NCBI RefSeq assembly: GCF_014695915.1 | Contig: NZ_JACJPF010000046.1 | Span: 62,001 to 126,000 of the forward strand | DNA from: Trichocoleus sp. FACHB-40 | Lineage (GTDB): Bacteria > Cyanobacteriota > Cyanobacteriia > Cyanobacteriales > FACHB-T130 | Direction of reading: 5' to 3' | Length of the DNA: 64,000 nucleotides | Shown: positions 45,622-55,955 of the stretch, piece by piece | How positions within the stretch are numbered: position 1 is the stretch's first letter | Layout of the letters: the number at the start of each line of letters is the position of its first letter | Made by a program: the position numbers and the translations under genes | The notes under the pieces: model-generated | What the model saw: the letters and a program-made list of their open reading frames with translations, nothing else | What the model was told of the DNA's origin: nothing | Databases searched by the model: none

Positions 45622-46545
45622 ATGCGATCGCTGCGCTTTTTCCGTTTCTTTCGACATCTGGGCTGGGCAACCTTAAAGAAAACCTTCCAGCGGGTAGCCC
45701 AAAGGCGGTTAACGGGTCACTCAGCAGAAATGGCATACAACGCCATGTTAGCTCTGTTTCCTGCTATCTTGGCTATCCTAACCGCCATTGGGCTGTTTGA
45801 ATTTTCAACATCCACCTTTGACCAGCTGGCTGGTCAATTAAGTGAGGTTGCCCCTAAAGAAGTTCTTTTTCTGATTGAAGGTTTCGTCCAAGAAATTAGC
45901 CAATCTAGAAATCAAGGGCTGTTTTCCATCAGCTTCTTTGCCGCAATTTGGGCTTCCTCTGGGGCCTTAAGTGCCGCTATGAACGCCCTGGATCAAATCC
46001 ATCAAATCCCCCCTGAGCGAACTCGACCCTTTTGGAAAGCCAAGTTAATTTCTCTCGGACTAACAATTGGCACAATTTTACTATTAATTACAGCTTCCTT
46101 TCTCGTATTTATCAGCGATCTAATTGTGCGATTCGTCGCTTATCAAAGTGGGCTTTTAGGGTCAGGATTGCTAGCAATTTGGCGGCTTTTTAGCTGGCCT
46201 ATGGCGCTTATAATCGTCGCCTCAGCTTTTGCTTTTATTTATCGTTATGGCCCCAGCCGCTGGGTTAAAGGAACGCCAATTATGCCGGGGGCAATAGTGG
46301 CGGCAGTATCTTGGGCGATCATATCAGCTTTGTTTCGGCTTTATGTGTCCAACTTTGGCAATTACAACAGAGCTTACGGCGCAGTGGGTGCTGTGATCGT
46401 GTTAATGCTATGGCTTTATATGAGTTCTTTGGTACTTTTAATCGGCGACCAACTCAATGTCACAGTCGGGGAATCAATGAGGCAATCAAGAAAGGCAAAA
46501 TTGGCATCTTTAGAGGCATCACCACCAGAATCGGAAGCCGGATAA
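45622..46545 (+). CDS. YihY/BrkB-family membrane protein
   Basis: This is an integral membrane protein of about 307 residues with six helices, of the YihY (formerly RNase BN-like) family. The GHSAEMAYNAMLALFPAILA segment is the family signature, and GPSRWVKGTPIMPGAIVAA near residue 240 is the second conserved block. ATG 45622 is preferred over TTG 45577. The proteins are poorly characterised. A textbook terminator follows. Confidence 0.88.
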   Translation: MRSLRFFRFFRHLGWATLKKTFQRVAQRRLTGHSAEMAYNAMLALFPAILAILTAIGLFEFSTSTFDQLAGQLSEVAPKEVLFLIEGFVQEISQSRNQGLFSISFFAAIWASSGALSAAMNALDQIHQIPPERTRPFWKAKLISLGLTIGTILLLITASFLVFISDLIVRFVAYQSGLLGSGLLAIWRLFSWPMALIIVASAFAFIYRYGPSRWVKGTPIMPGAIVAAVSWAIISALFRLYVSNFGNYNRAYGAVGAVIVLMLWLYMSSLVLLIGDQLNVTVGESMRQSRKAKLASLEASPPESEAG

Positions 46546-46568
46546 ATTTCAATTTATCCGGCTTTTTT
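46535..46568 (+). terminator. YihY gene terminator
   Basis: AAGCCGGATAAA pairs perfectly with TTTATCCGGCTT across four to six bases and runs into a T tract. It overlaps the stop codon region of the yihY-type gene. Confidence 0.9.
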
Positions 46569-46633
46569 AGGATGCGATCGCGCTCCTACCCAAACCTAAA
46601 ATAGATATAATTCTCTCCAAAATACGCAGTTCT

Positions 46634-47359
46634 ATGACTCTTGCCAACTCCCCCGAACTAGACATTACCCATCTTCCAGATCACACGGAGTTGCCCGACT
46701 CGAACGGTACTTTCGGGAAAAACTTCCAAGAAGATCCTCAAAGCATTCTACTAACTGATTCTATTAGACCTATATTGCAGCAACTTCATCCCGATAATCA
46801 ATACGCTATCGGTCAAGATTGTGGCATATATTGGCGCATCACCGAACCTCCAGAAAAAGGCGCAGAAGCACCAGATTGGTTTTACGTTCCCAATGTACCG
46901 CCGATGCTGAACGATCAGTTTCGTCGTTCTTACGTCTTATGGCAGGAATATATTGCACCATTAATAGTGCTGGAATTTGTCTCTGGGGATGGTTCCGAAG
47001 AACGAGACAATACACCCATTACTGGCAAATTTTGGGTATATGAACAGGCAATTCGCGTCCCTTTCTATGGCATTTATGAGGTGAAGAAAGCCTCAGTGGA
47101 AGTGTATCACCTGGTGGACGGTCGCTATGAACTCATGAAAGCAAATGAGCGCGATCGCTATCCAATTTCTGCAATGGGCGTTGAGTTAGGCATCTGGCAA
47201 GGACAATATAGAAATATGGAAGCGCCTTGGTTACGTTGGTGGGATGCACAAGGAAATCTCTTGCTGAGTAGCGATGAGCAACTTGAACAAGAACGCCTTC
47301 GGACTGAAAGATTAGCAGAACGTTTACGCCAGATGGGAATTAATCCTGATGAGGTGTAA
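46634..47359 (+). CDS. Uma2-family protein, long type
   Basis: This 241-residue protein is of the same long class as 27014-27748: APDWFYVPNVPPM, the core APLIVLEFVSGDGSEE and the KASVEVYHLVDGRYELM segment, then a short coiled tail ending RQMGINPDEV. The E-x-(V/I)-S pattern marks the catalytic strand. ATG 46634 follows a weak site. It is the fourth Uma2 copy of the window. Confidence 0.82.
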   Translation: MTLANSPELDITHLPDHTELPDSNGTFGKNFQEDPQSILLTDSIRPILQQLHPDNQYAIGQDCGIYWRITEPPEKGAEAPDWFYVPNVPPMLNDQFRRSYVLWQEYIAPLIVLEFVSGDGSEERDNTPITGKFWVYEQAIRVPFYGIYEVKKASVEVYHLVDGRYELMKANERDRYPISAMGVELGIWQGQYRNMEAPWLRWWDAQGNLLLSSDEQLEQERLRTERLAERLRQMGINPDEV

Positions 47360-47459
47360 TTAGCCGTGAGAGCGATCGTGCTTTCGGAAATGTCTAACTT
47401 GTGCCTAGGCGAAGGGATATGTGGATGCGATCGCTGTTGTTTAAATCAATGAACCTTGT

Positions 47460-48593
47460 CTAGATAATTTTTTCGATAATCGCTTTCCAAGATGGCAAAT
47501 CCTTTACATCTGTCAATGCTAAATCTTTTAAAGCCATTACTGTTTGCTTTTGATAAGTTCGGAATTTTGACTTAAGGAGTTCTTCCTCCTCAAGCTTTGC
47601 TCCACTTGCAAGTATGGAATTGATAGTAGCTAAGATGGCAACAGTAATACTAACAGCAATACCTGCCGCTGCAATATTAACAACTCCTGTTGGTGGCAAG
47701 AATGATTGAACCCAGATAAAAAGAGATGTTCCAGCTGCTTCAACAGCAACTACCGGAAGTATGGCAAAGGCAGCTTTCGAGGAAAGAACTTCACCAGTGT
47801 AAAGATAGTATAAGGAAACAATTGCGGCAGCTTGTGTAGCTGTCATAAGAGCTGCCCCACCAGGAATAAATGCTTGAACAGCAACTGTAACTAATGCCCC
47901 CACTATGATAGTGGTCGCAGAGGATTTTTTATCATCCATGTGGCGGGCAAGTAGTAGATCCTTTCCCTTTGAAGCTAAAAAATTTTGGAGATCCTCCCGA
48001 AGCCCGGAAACACCACGAATATCTAGTGGAATTTCAGGACGAGTTCCCGGATCGTAGCCGAATGCACACACTGGGTAAATTTTTTCGATCTGAAGTGCCT
48101 GTTTCCACTGATTAATAACCTTTTCTAAAGCTGAGGGATCTAGCCGATCCCACTCGTCGATTTTATTCAGCACTACAAATACAGAATCACAGTGCGATTG
48201 AAGGTCATCTAAGTATCTTTTCTGAGAGGCATCTGAAGCACCAGTTACAACGAGTATGCCTACATCAATATGTTTTAAAAATTCTCGTGTAATCTCACTA
48301 TTCTCTGCACGGACATCATCAAGTCCTGGTGAATCTATTAATCTAACTCGTTCATCTAGCCGCAACACTTTTAGTTTAGTAGTTACACCAGCTTCAGCAC
48401 CCACATTGGCTATAGCCTTTTTACGACTTCACTTTAGCAGTGCATTGATTAATGAGCTTTTGCCGGAACTAACCTTACCGATGACAGCTATATTCAAAGT
48501 TTTAGAGAAATCTTGGACTTTCTCTTCAAACTGAGTTTCTACATTTTCCCAAAAATCTCTCTCATTCCAGCTATCAGATGCTGCGTTGACCAT
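47460..48593 (-). pseudogene. Membrane GTPase gene interrupted by an in-frame TGA
   Basis: Read from ATG 48593 there are 378 codons with one stop, TGA at 48429-48431 (codon 55). The frame is otherwise continuous: a P-loop IGKVSSGKSSLIN at codons 38-50, then the TGA, DSPG at 87-90 and NKID at 143-146, followed by hydrophobic helices (about 215-335) and a basic C-terminal helix. The G domain is of the Era/dynamin-like type with a membrane segment. The remaining open frame from GTG 48404 lacks the P-loop and should not bind GTP normally. A C-to-T change of an Arg CGA codon would explain the stop. Confidence 0.8.
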
Positions 48594-48871
48594 TTGAAAT
48601 TCTCTGGATAACTATAGCTATTATGTAATTGGTATAAATTTAAAATAATCAGTAATTATACTGAAATTACCCAAGCTGAGTGGATGCGATCGCTCTCGTA
48701 CCCCGAAACTCACAGAAACGCAATCGCTTAAACTTGTAGCCTGGTTCTTTTTTTATAACTATTTATACTGTTTACTGCTTGCATCCTTAGCAGCTTCATA
48801 TCATCTATTCTTTTTATTAGTATATTTACTTGAAATACAGGTTGCTAGGTTGTTAACCTAAGTACAAATAA

Positions 48872-49675
48872 CTAATAATTTTTTATAAATAATTCCTTTC
48901 CTTTAGCTGCAAAATCTTTTTTGTAATTATTCATTCCATACTGTAACTCCCAATCCGTTATTTTAGCAAAGCTGAATAGATCCCTGATTTTTGGCGAGTC
49001 ATCGTATGTAATTAACCACCTGTGGTTGCATTTTTGCAAATTAGCTGCAAATCGTTCGTGATCGAATGAAGTATGTAAGTCTCCTTTCACTCCATATAAC
49101 TTCGATTTTGTGGCTTTCCAGTATGGGGGATCGAAAAATAAAAAGACATTTCCTCCATCTTCAAACAACAATTTTTCATAATCCCCATGCGTTACCTTAA
49201 CTTCTGATAAATGGGGAGAAATTTGTCTCAGTCTTTCAATAGAAGATTCAGTAAACCGCTGTTCAAAAGCTTTTTGAGAATAGCCTCCTGAGTCAACTAC
49301 TCCAGAAAAAGTGATACGATTCATAATGAAAAAGCGAACCGCTCTATCAAATTCAGTGTAAACATTGGTTTGATCTGTAAAATAAGCGTATAAATCTCTA
49401 CCATTCGCATACTTTTGGCGGAACTGCATAATTGCATCTACTAATTCTTCAATTTTGTCTTTAGCATTTTTCCAAAAGCAGTATAAATCATAATTCAAAT
49501 CATTTATCCAGTAACGTATTGGAAAAAGGTGATGCGTTTGCTTAAACCCTAAAAAAACCGAACCACCCCCAACAAATGGTTCTCTAAATTCCTCAATGTC
49601 TAGAGGAATATGATATATTATTTTTTCAAATACCCTAGATTTTCCTCCAGGGTATCTTAGAGGACTTTTTTCCAT
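48872..49675 (-). CDS. Orphan DNA adenine methylase (Dam-like, D12 class)
   Basis: From ATG 49675 this is a 267-residue N6-adenine methyltransferase of the alpha (D12) class: the target-side N-terminus SPLRYPGGKSRV, the SAM motif REPFVGGGSVF (Phe34-Gly38) and the catalytic motif FFDPPYW with Asp182-Tyr185. The frame is open to 49777, but that extension is encoded by a palindromic repeat. No restriction endonuclease lies beside it. Codon use is AT-rich compared with the housekeeping genes, which suggests transfer. The recognition site cannot be read from the sequence. Confidence 0.88.
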   Translation of the reverse strand: MEKSPLRYPGGKSRVFEKIIYHIPLDIEEFREPFVGGGSVFLGFKQTHHLFPIRYWINDLNYDLYCFWKNAKDKIEELVDAIMQFRQKYANGRDLYAYFTDQTNVYTEFDRAVRFFIMNRITFSGVVDSGGYSQKAFEQRFTESSIERLRQISPHLSEVKVTHGDYEKLLFEDGGNVFLFFDPPYWKATKSKLYGVKGDLHTSFDHERFAANLQKCNHRWLITYDDSPKIRDLFSFAKITDWELQYGMNNYKKDFAAKGKELFIKNY

Positions 49676-50225
49676 ATTACTGGTTCTCAGGTATCGAAAT
49701 ATAGCAATCCTATTCGAGTTGTTATCTAGTCCTTCACATCCCCGACTTCTTAAAGAAGTCGGGGATCTCGTCTTCACGAATTATTTAGAAATGCTAGAGA
49801 TTAAGTATAATTCATATAGGTTTCCATATTTAATCTTTTAATTATTTATACTTGGTTTTATTGAACAATCATCTAATTATGTTAGATTGCTGGCTATGAG
49901 TTTTTTTTAATAATTATTAATTGCACGTAAGTATATGTTGGGAAAATCTCGTTGAAAGTGAAGTTACATGTAAAACTCTCAATTGATAACTAGCAATTTC
50001 CTCTATATTCGTTGTTACATAAACGCATTTTGAAAAAGCAAGATTGTTTTCTGGACAATCCAGCGCGCTCAGTCCAAATATTGATGTCTATTATGACACC
50101 AGTTAAAGTTTCGCCAGCTATTCCCGTCAAGCCAAGACATCTGCTACCTCACAGAGTGATACAAAACATCAAGTTTTTACAACCAAGGAGTCTTCCCCAG
50201 ACCTAAGTGGTACAATCAACAACCA
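49676..50225. other. Spacer upstream of thiC and the methylase
   Basis: About 550 bp between divergent genes. It holds the palindrome at 49738-49766, a very AT-rich stretch near 49850-49990 and the thiC promoter region. A 64-codon plus-strand ORF (50012-50206) shows no motif. Confidence 0.5.
49738..49766. repeat. REP-like palindrome upstream of the methylase
   Basis: ATCCCCGACTTCTT is perfectly inverted as AAGAAGTCGGGGAT with a one-base centre. This ATCCCCGACTTCTT palindrome is a common dispersed repeat of filamentous cyanobacteria. It lies 63 bases before the chosen methylase start and is read through by the longer frame. Confidence 0.85.
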
Positions 50226-50226
50226 T

Positions 50227-51697
<1,471 letters not shown>

Positions 51698-51703
51698 TTA
51701 TTT

Positions 51704-51755
51704 AAAACGCAAAGGTACGCAGAGGAATAATTGCTTTGCGTACCTTTGCGTTTTT
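51704..51755. terminator. Bidirectional terminator thiC/pyrE
   Basis: An 18-bp perfect stem (AAAACGCAAAGGTACGCA with TGCGTACCTTTGCGTTTT) and a 15-base loop, with T and A runs on both sides, lies in the short gap between convergent genes. The arms are built from the ACGCAAAGGTACGCAGAG repeat. Confidence 0.92.
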
Positions 51756-51761
51756 AAAACG

Positions 51762-52382
51762 CTATTTGATTTGAGAATATTGCTGTTGAAGATCCTGAAT
51801 TGTAAACACAGCCTGAAACTTCAGCCCCTCAGACTGGTATAACTCGGCACCGCCTTGTTGTCTATCTACCAGAGAAATTACTTCGTCTACACTGTAACCC
51901 GCATCTCGCAGACGCTCAACTGCTTTCAGGGCAGATTGTCCGGTCGTAACCACATCTTCTAAAACTACGACTTTCGCACCAACGGGAAGATCCGGCCCTT
52001 CAATGTATGCTTTTGTACCGTGTCCCTTCGCCTCTTTGCGGATAATCAGAGCTGGTAAACTTCGCTTTTCATAGGCGGAAACTACGCTTACTGCCGTCAC
52101 AATGGGATCGGCTCCCAATGTCAAGCCCGCAACTGCCTGAGTATCCATTGGCAGCAGCGATAATAAAATACGACCAATTGCCAAGGCTCCTTCTGGGTGC
52201 AGTGTCACCTGCTTGCCGTTAATGTAGTAAGAACTGCGCTGTCCGGAAGATAGAACAAAGTCCCCCTCTTTATAAGCTAGACGGCAAAATAAATCCAGCA
52301 GATACTGGCGCAGCGTTGTTAAATCGGCAGTCGCAGGTAAAAAAGTTAAATCAGTCTGAGGGAGGATTTCGTTGCTCATCAC
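51762..52382 (-). CDS. pyrE: Orotate phosphoribosyltransferase
   Basis: PyrE attaches ribose 5-phosphate from PRPP to orotate in pyrimidine synthesis. The 206 residues contain VLEDVVTTGQSALKAVE, the PRPP-binding loop with the two acidic residues, and RKEAKGHGTK, the flexible catalytic loop. ATG 52382 or the next codon ATG is the start. Confidence 0.94.
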   Translation of the reverse strand: MMSNEILPQTDLTFLPATADLTTLRQYLLDLFCRLAYKEGDFVLSSGQRSSYYINGKQVTLHPEGALAIGRILLSLLPMDTQAVAGLTLGADPIVTAVSVVSAYEKRSLPALIIRKEAKGHGTKAYIEGPDLPVGAKVVVLEDVVTTGQSALKAVERLRDAGYSVDEVISLVDRQQGGAELYQSEGLKFQAVFTIQDLQQQYSQIK

Positions 52383-52478
52383 TTGGACACAGAAGTAGTG
52401 GAACTATGAAAATTTGACCATCAATTATCTTAAACTTAAAGACTAGGTATGATTGAGTAAAAGTGGTGGAGGAATGAT

Positions 52479-52949
52479 ATGGGAATGCGCTTTACTAATT
52501 TAATCGGTGTGTTGGTTCTCGCTGCCGCTTCGAGTGTAATTGCCGAGAGCGCGATCGCACAAAGAACCACTATCAGCCCAGTAGGAGTACCTGTCAGCCC
52601 TTTCACCCTTGGCATTCCAGATGTTGTGGAGCGAGCCTTTTTTGAAGACTCTCAAACTTTTTTTGAAAATAATAGCACCCGCAGGCAATTCAACCTCATA
52701 TTTGGAGTTGGGGGTATAGATCGGGCATCTTATCCCGATCTCGAAATCGTTCGCGATGCTCAGAGAATTGGTATCCTTTACCGAGAACTCCTTGAACAAC
52801 AGGTTTCTAGCGATCCAATAATTCGCACTCCAGATTTACCTAATCCCTTCAATACTTCGATTTTGCAAAGCCCCACTGTCAACGTCAATGTTAGTGGCAC
52901 TAGGGTAACAGGTAGTGAATTTGTGTTTGAAAGACAGCCTTTTCGTTAA
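52479..52949 (+). CDS. Secreted protein of unknown function
   Basis: This 156-residue protein has a clear signal peptide (MGMRFTNLIGVLVLAAASSV, cleavage after AIAQ) and a mature domain of about 128 residues without cysteines. The tail contains a VNVNVSGTRVTGSEFVF beta segment. It has a GGAGGAATGATATG ribosome region with the ATG at 52479. No family was recognised. A perfect 18-bp terminator follows. Confidence 0.6.
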   Translation: MGMRFTNLIGVLVLAAASSVIAESAIAQRTTISPVGVPVSPFTLGIPDVVERAFFEDSQTFFENNSTRRQFNLIFGVGGIDRASYPDLEIVRDAQRIGILYRELLEQQVSSDPIIRTPDLPNPFNTSILQSPTVNVNVSGTRVTGSEFVFERQPFR

Positions 52950-53287
52950 AAACGGTAAAGGTATAAAAATAGTCCTGAGTATTTTAGAGACTCAGGACTA
53001 TTTTTATTAAATTCACCCAAAGCGAATTTATCGCTTAGAAATAAAGAGCTTTGCGATCTGATTTGTCTAACCAATAAAATCAGTAAATATTACCGAGTCA
53101 GAGAAGATGCTAGAAAGCTGGAGCAACAAATAACTGTCTGTGGGTTGGCATATATAATAAGCAGGGTAAAACCTCTGGGCAGCTTTGTATTGACCGCCTT
53201 AGTTTCTTAAGTAAACCAATGGAATAATATAGCCCTTTTGTTTCCTAACTGCCATTGGAAGCTAGACAAGGGTATATAAATTTGTAA
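52950..53287. other. Spacer with terminator upstream of tRNA-Ile2
   Basis: This 338-bp gap holds the terminator at 52962-53006. The remainder is AT-rich, without an ORF of note. Because the tRNA gene is on the minus strand, the sequence next to it is the tRNA 3' flank. Confidence 0.4.
52962..53006 (+). terminator. Terminator of the secreted-protein gene
   Basis: An 18-bp perfect stem (ATAAAAATAGTCCTGAGT with ACTCAGGACTATTTTTAT) with a nine-base loop starts 12 bases after the stop codon. Confidence 0.9.
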
Positions 53288-53360
53288 TCGGCAGTGCAGG
53301 AGTTGAACCTGCCTAACACGAATTATGAGTTCGTTGCCTAAACCGCTCGGCCAACTGCCG
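53288..53360 (-). tRNA. tRNA-Ile2 (anticodon CAT)
   Basis: On the minus strand the acceptor CGGCAGT pairs with ACTGCCG, discriminator A. The anticodon arm is ACGAA-CTCATAA-TTCGT, giving CAT, and the T arm is GCAGG-TTCAACT-CCTGC. The CTCATAA loop is the form found in tRNA-Ile(CAT), whose C34 is converted to lysidine by TilS, so this is preferred over a methionine assignment. CCA is not encoded. Confidence 0.85.
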
Positions 53361-53703
53361 TAAAGTAAACGTGTAAGTGTCGAGTATTACTCTGTTGCCT
53401 CAGGAATCAGTCAAAGATACATACTCGATGTTGTTTTAGGGCAAGCCTAATAGACTAGGTAATCTGCTGGGATTTACCCGGCTTCGACTGCCATTGTATT
53501 ACAGATACAGTGTTTGCGTCTACTCGTTCGCCAATAAAGAGTAATATTCCTGATATAAAATTATAAGCGCTGTTTGCTAAAAATGAGATAAATTATCGGC
53601 GTGGCATTGACAGATTCGCTATCATAGGTTCCACTGCTGTCAGTTAGAAGCTATGTATAGCAGTAAGTCGCTGTTGTGGCAATTTTTATAGCTTGAACAA
53701 CCA
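53361..53703. other. Spacer upstream of the tRNA and of the next gene
   Basis: 343 bp without a gene. A GAGTATTACTCT palindrome lies at 53380-53391, and AGAGTAATATTCC repeats part of it at 53538. The tRNA promoter and the promoter of the membrane protein at 53704 should be here. Confidence 0.4.
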
Positions 53704-54393
53704 ATGAAACTGAATGCAACTGTCGCCCTCACGTTAGTTTTACTTGCCATGATGTTAGGCGCTGGCTTTGTGAGTGCGATCTGGGGGTTTACTGTGGGGC
53801 ATGAAGCCCTAAAAGGAGTGACGCAGCCGGATGTGCGTCCTACCAATAAACTGGCTGGTAGCAAGCGGGCAACTCTGGGCAAGGAAGGAGTGGCAATGTT
53901 GCGCGAGGCGGATATCCTGAATAATGTCTACTCACAAGTCAGTGGGAAAGGCAAAAACGCTAAGACTGAAAAGAAGGAAGAGGAAGTAAAGAGCGATCGC
54001 GAACCTACTACCGAGACTAAGACTCCTGAGGCCCAAACTAACCAGCAAGAGTTCCCGATTACAAGTCAGGACAAGGGCGTTAAGCTGGAGGTGCGCGGGG
54101 CGCGTCAAGAGTCCGGTTCTTTGTTGCTGAATGTAAGCTTAAAGAATGAGTCCGGTTCTGCTGTGAGGTTTCTCTATAGTTTCTTGAATGTGACGGACGA
54201 TCAGGGTCGTGCCTTGAGCGCTGTGACTGAAGGGTTGCCGGGTGAGTTGCCTGCAAATGGGGAAAACTTTTCTGGGACAGTGAGTATTCCCTCGGCTTTA
54301 CTAGAAGATGCCAAGCAGCTTTCTCTGACTCTGACAGATTATCCCGACCAAAAACTCCAGCTGAAAATGTCTGGGATTCCCGTGGTGCAGTAA
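53704..54393 (+). CDS. Exported protein with beta-sandwich-like C-terminal domain
   Basis: This 229-residue protein has an N-terminal membrane segment (about 5-28, VALTLVLLAMMLGAGFVSAI) and a conserved-looking VTQPDVRPTNKL block. A charged Lys/Glu/Thr linker (about 80-115) leads to a C-terminal domain of 110 residues (KGVKLEVRGARQESGSLLLN, LKNESGSAVRFLYSFLNVTD) that reads as an Ig-like/DUF4352-type beta sandwich. It has no cysteine. The function is unknown. It precedes the CNNM gene by 90 bp. Confidence 0.65.
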   Translation: MKLNATVALTLVLLAMMLGAGFVSAIWGFTVGHEALKGVTQPDVRPTNKLAGSKRATLGKEGVAMLREADILNNVYSQVSGKGKNAKTEKKEEEVKSDREPTTETKTPEAQTNQQEFPITSQDKGVKLEVRGARQESGSLLLNVSLKNESGSAVRFLYSFLNVTDDQGRALSAVTEGLPGELPANGENFSGTVSIPSALLEDAKQLSLTLTDYPDQKLQLKMSGIPVVQ

Positions 54394-54483
54394 GAAATTA
54401 AAAATTAAAAATTTCTTTTTAAATTTTAATTTGGGATTTTTAATTCTGCCTCACTTGCCCAATACCTAATACCCTCGTTACGG

Positions 54484-55944
54484 ATGGTTACTCCCGTTTT
54501 GGTGATTTTGCAGGTAAATGTTTTTCCTCAACTCACCGGGCAAGACATTCTGCTGAGATTGTTATCGGTGCTACTGCTGATTGCAATCAATGGTTTTTTT
54601 GTCACAGCTGAGTTTTCGATGGTTTCGGTGCGGCGATCGCGTATTAACCAGTTAGTCGAAGCTGGGGATGTCCAAGCGCGAACCGTCCAAAACCTGCAAC
54701 GCACTATAGAAAAGCTGCTATCTACTACTCAGCTGGGTATCACACTTTCTAGTTTGGCATTGGGCTGGATTGGCGAGAGTACGATGGCAGTTTTAGTGTC
54801 GGGAGCGATCGCGCATTTGCCGCTGTCACAGGAAGTAAACCGGGCGATCGCCCATTCTTGTTCTTTGCCAGTCGCATTCTTCCTCATCGCCTATCTGCAA
54901 ATTGTTTTAGGCGAGTTGTCTCCGAAATCCGTAGCACTCCTTTACTCGGAACAGCTGGCAAGATTTTTGGGACTCCCAATAAGAGCGATCGCGCGTTTCT
55001 TCAACCCGTTCATCTGGATTCTCAACCAATCAACTCGCTTGCTCTTGCGGCTGGTCGGCATTCAGTACACTGGTCAAGGCTGGTATACTCGCGTCACGCC
55101 AGAAGAATTGCAAATGATTATCACCACCGAGCGCGAGTCTACTGGTTTAGAAGCCGAGGCGCGAGAACTCCTCAACAACGTGTTTGAATTTGGGGAAGTC
55201 TTGGCAGGAGAAGTGATGGTTCCCCGTACCAGCATTGAAGCCATTCCCTATGATGCCACCTTCCAGACATTGCTGGATGAAATTGCCACCTCCGGTCACT
55301 CCCGCTATCCCGTCACTGGCGAATCCCTCGACGATATTCGGGGCATTATTTACTTCAAAGAGTTAGCAGAACCCTTAGCAAAAGGTCAGCTGAAGCTGGA
55401 TACACCGATTCAGCCTTGGATTCGCGCCGCCCGATTTGTGCAAGAAGGTCAGCCTTTGAGTGAACTATTACCGGTGATGCAGCGAAGTCACCTAGCAATG
55501 GTCATCGTTGTAGATGAATTTGGTGGTACCGCGGGATTAGTGACAATTGAAGATTTGATTGCTCAAATCATCGGCTCCGAGCCAAACTCCGAGAACACAG
55601 AAGAGTTAACTGTGCAAATTCTTGATGAGCAAACTTTTCTGGTGCAAGCACAGATGAACTTAGAAGAAGTCAACGAACTTCTGGATCTGAACTTTCCCTT
55701 AATTGATGAATATCAAACTTTAGGCGGCTTCCTGCTCTACCAATATCAAAAAATTCCTCTCCAAGGCGAAACCCTGCATTATGACAACCTTGAGCTAACA
55801 GTAGTTTCTGCCGAGGGGCCACGCCTGCACCAAATTCGCATTCATCGGCAGGAGCCAGGGAAACCAGAGGATGATGGGGATCAGGGTCGCAAACAGGTAG
55901 AGGAGAAAGAAATTAGGGGAGTAGAGGAGCAAGAAATCTTTTAG
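54484..55944 (+). CDS. CNNM/CorC-family membrane protein (hemolysin-like)
   Basis: This 486-residue protein has the full family layout: a DUF21 membrane domain (about 20-210; NGFFVTAEFSMVSVRRSRIN signature), a CBS pair (about 235-355; PRTSIEAIPYDATFQTLLDE, then VVDEFGGTAGLVTIEDLIAQ) and the CorC_HlyC domain (about 370-455). The family is associated with divalent-cation (magnesium) handling. The last 30 residues are charged low-complexity. It converges with queC with a gap of 11 bp. Confidence 0.9.
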   Translation: MVTPVLVILQVNVFPQLTGQDILLRLLSVLLLIAINGFFVTAEFSMVSVRRSRINQLVEAGDVQARTVQNLQRTIEKLLSTTQLGITLSSLALGWIGESTMAVLVSGAIAHLPLSQEVNRAIAHSCSLPVAFFLIAYLQIVLGELSPKSVALLYSEQLARFLGLPIRAIARFFNPFIWILNQSTRLLLRLVGIQYTGQGWYTRVTPEELQMIITTERESTGLEAEARELLNNVFEFGEVLAGEVMVPRTSIEAIPYDATFQTLLDEIATSGHSRYPVTGESLDDIRGIIYFKELAEPLAKGQLKLDTPIQPWIRAARFVQEGQPLSELLPVMQRSHLAMVIVVDEFGGTAGLVTIEDLIAQIIGSEPNSENTEELTVQILDEQTFLVQAQMNLEEVNELLDLNFPLIDEYQTLGGFLLYQYQKIPLQGETLHYDNLELTVVSAEGPRLHQIRIHRQEPGKPEDDGDQGRKQVEEKEIRGVEEQEIF

Positions 55945-55955
55945 AAGACTTCCGG

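Noticed and set aside
48429-48431. TGA in the GTPase gene as a selenocysteine codon
   Set aside because: The position is not a cysteine-type active site, no SECIS-like hairpin is apparent right after it, and the family is not a selenoprotein family; mutation or sequence error is simpler.
50012-50206. 64-codon plus-strand ORF before the TPP riboswitch
   Set aside because: No ribosome site, no motif and unusual composition; the region is more likely the thiC promoter and leader.
53288-53360. tRNA-Met assignment of the CAT tRNA
   Set aside because: The CTCATAA anticodon loop and the overall sequence resemble tRNA-Ile2 (lysidine type); the acceptor stem does not look like either elongator or initiator tRNA-Met of cyanobacteria as I know them.
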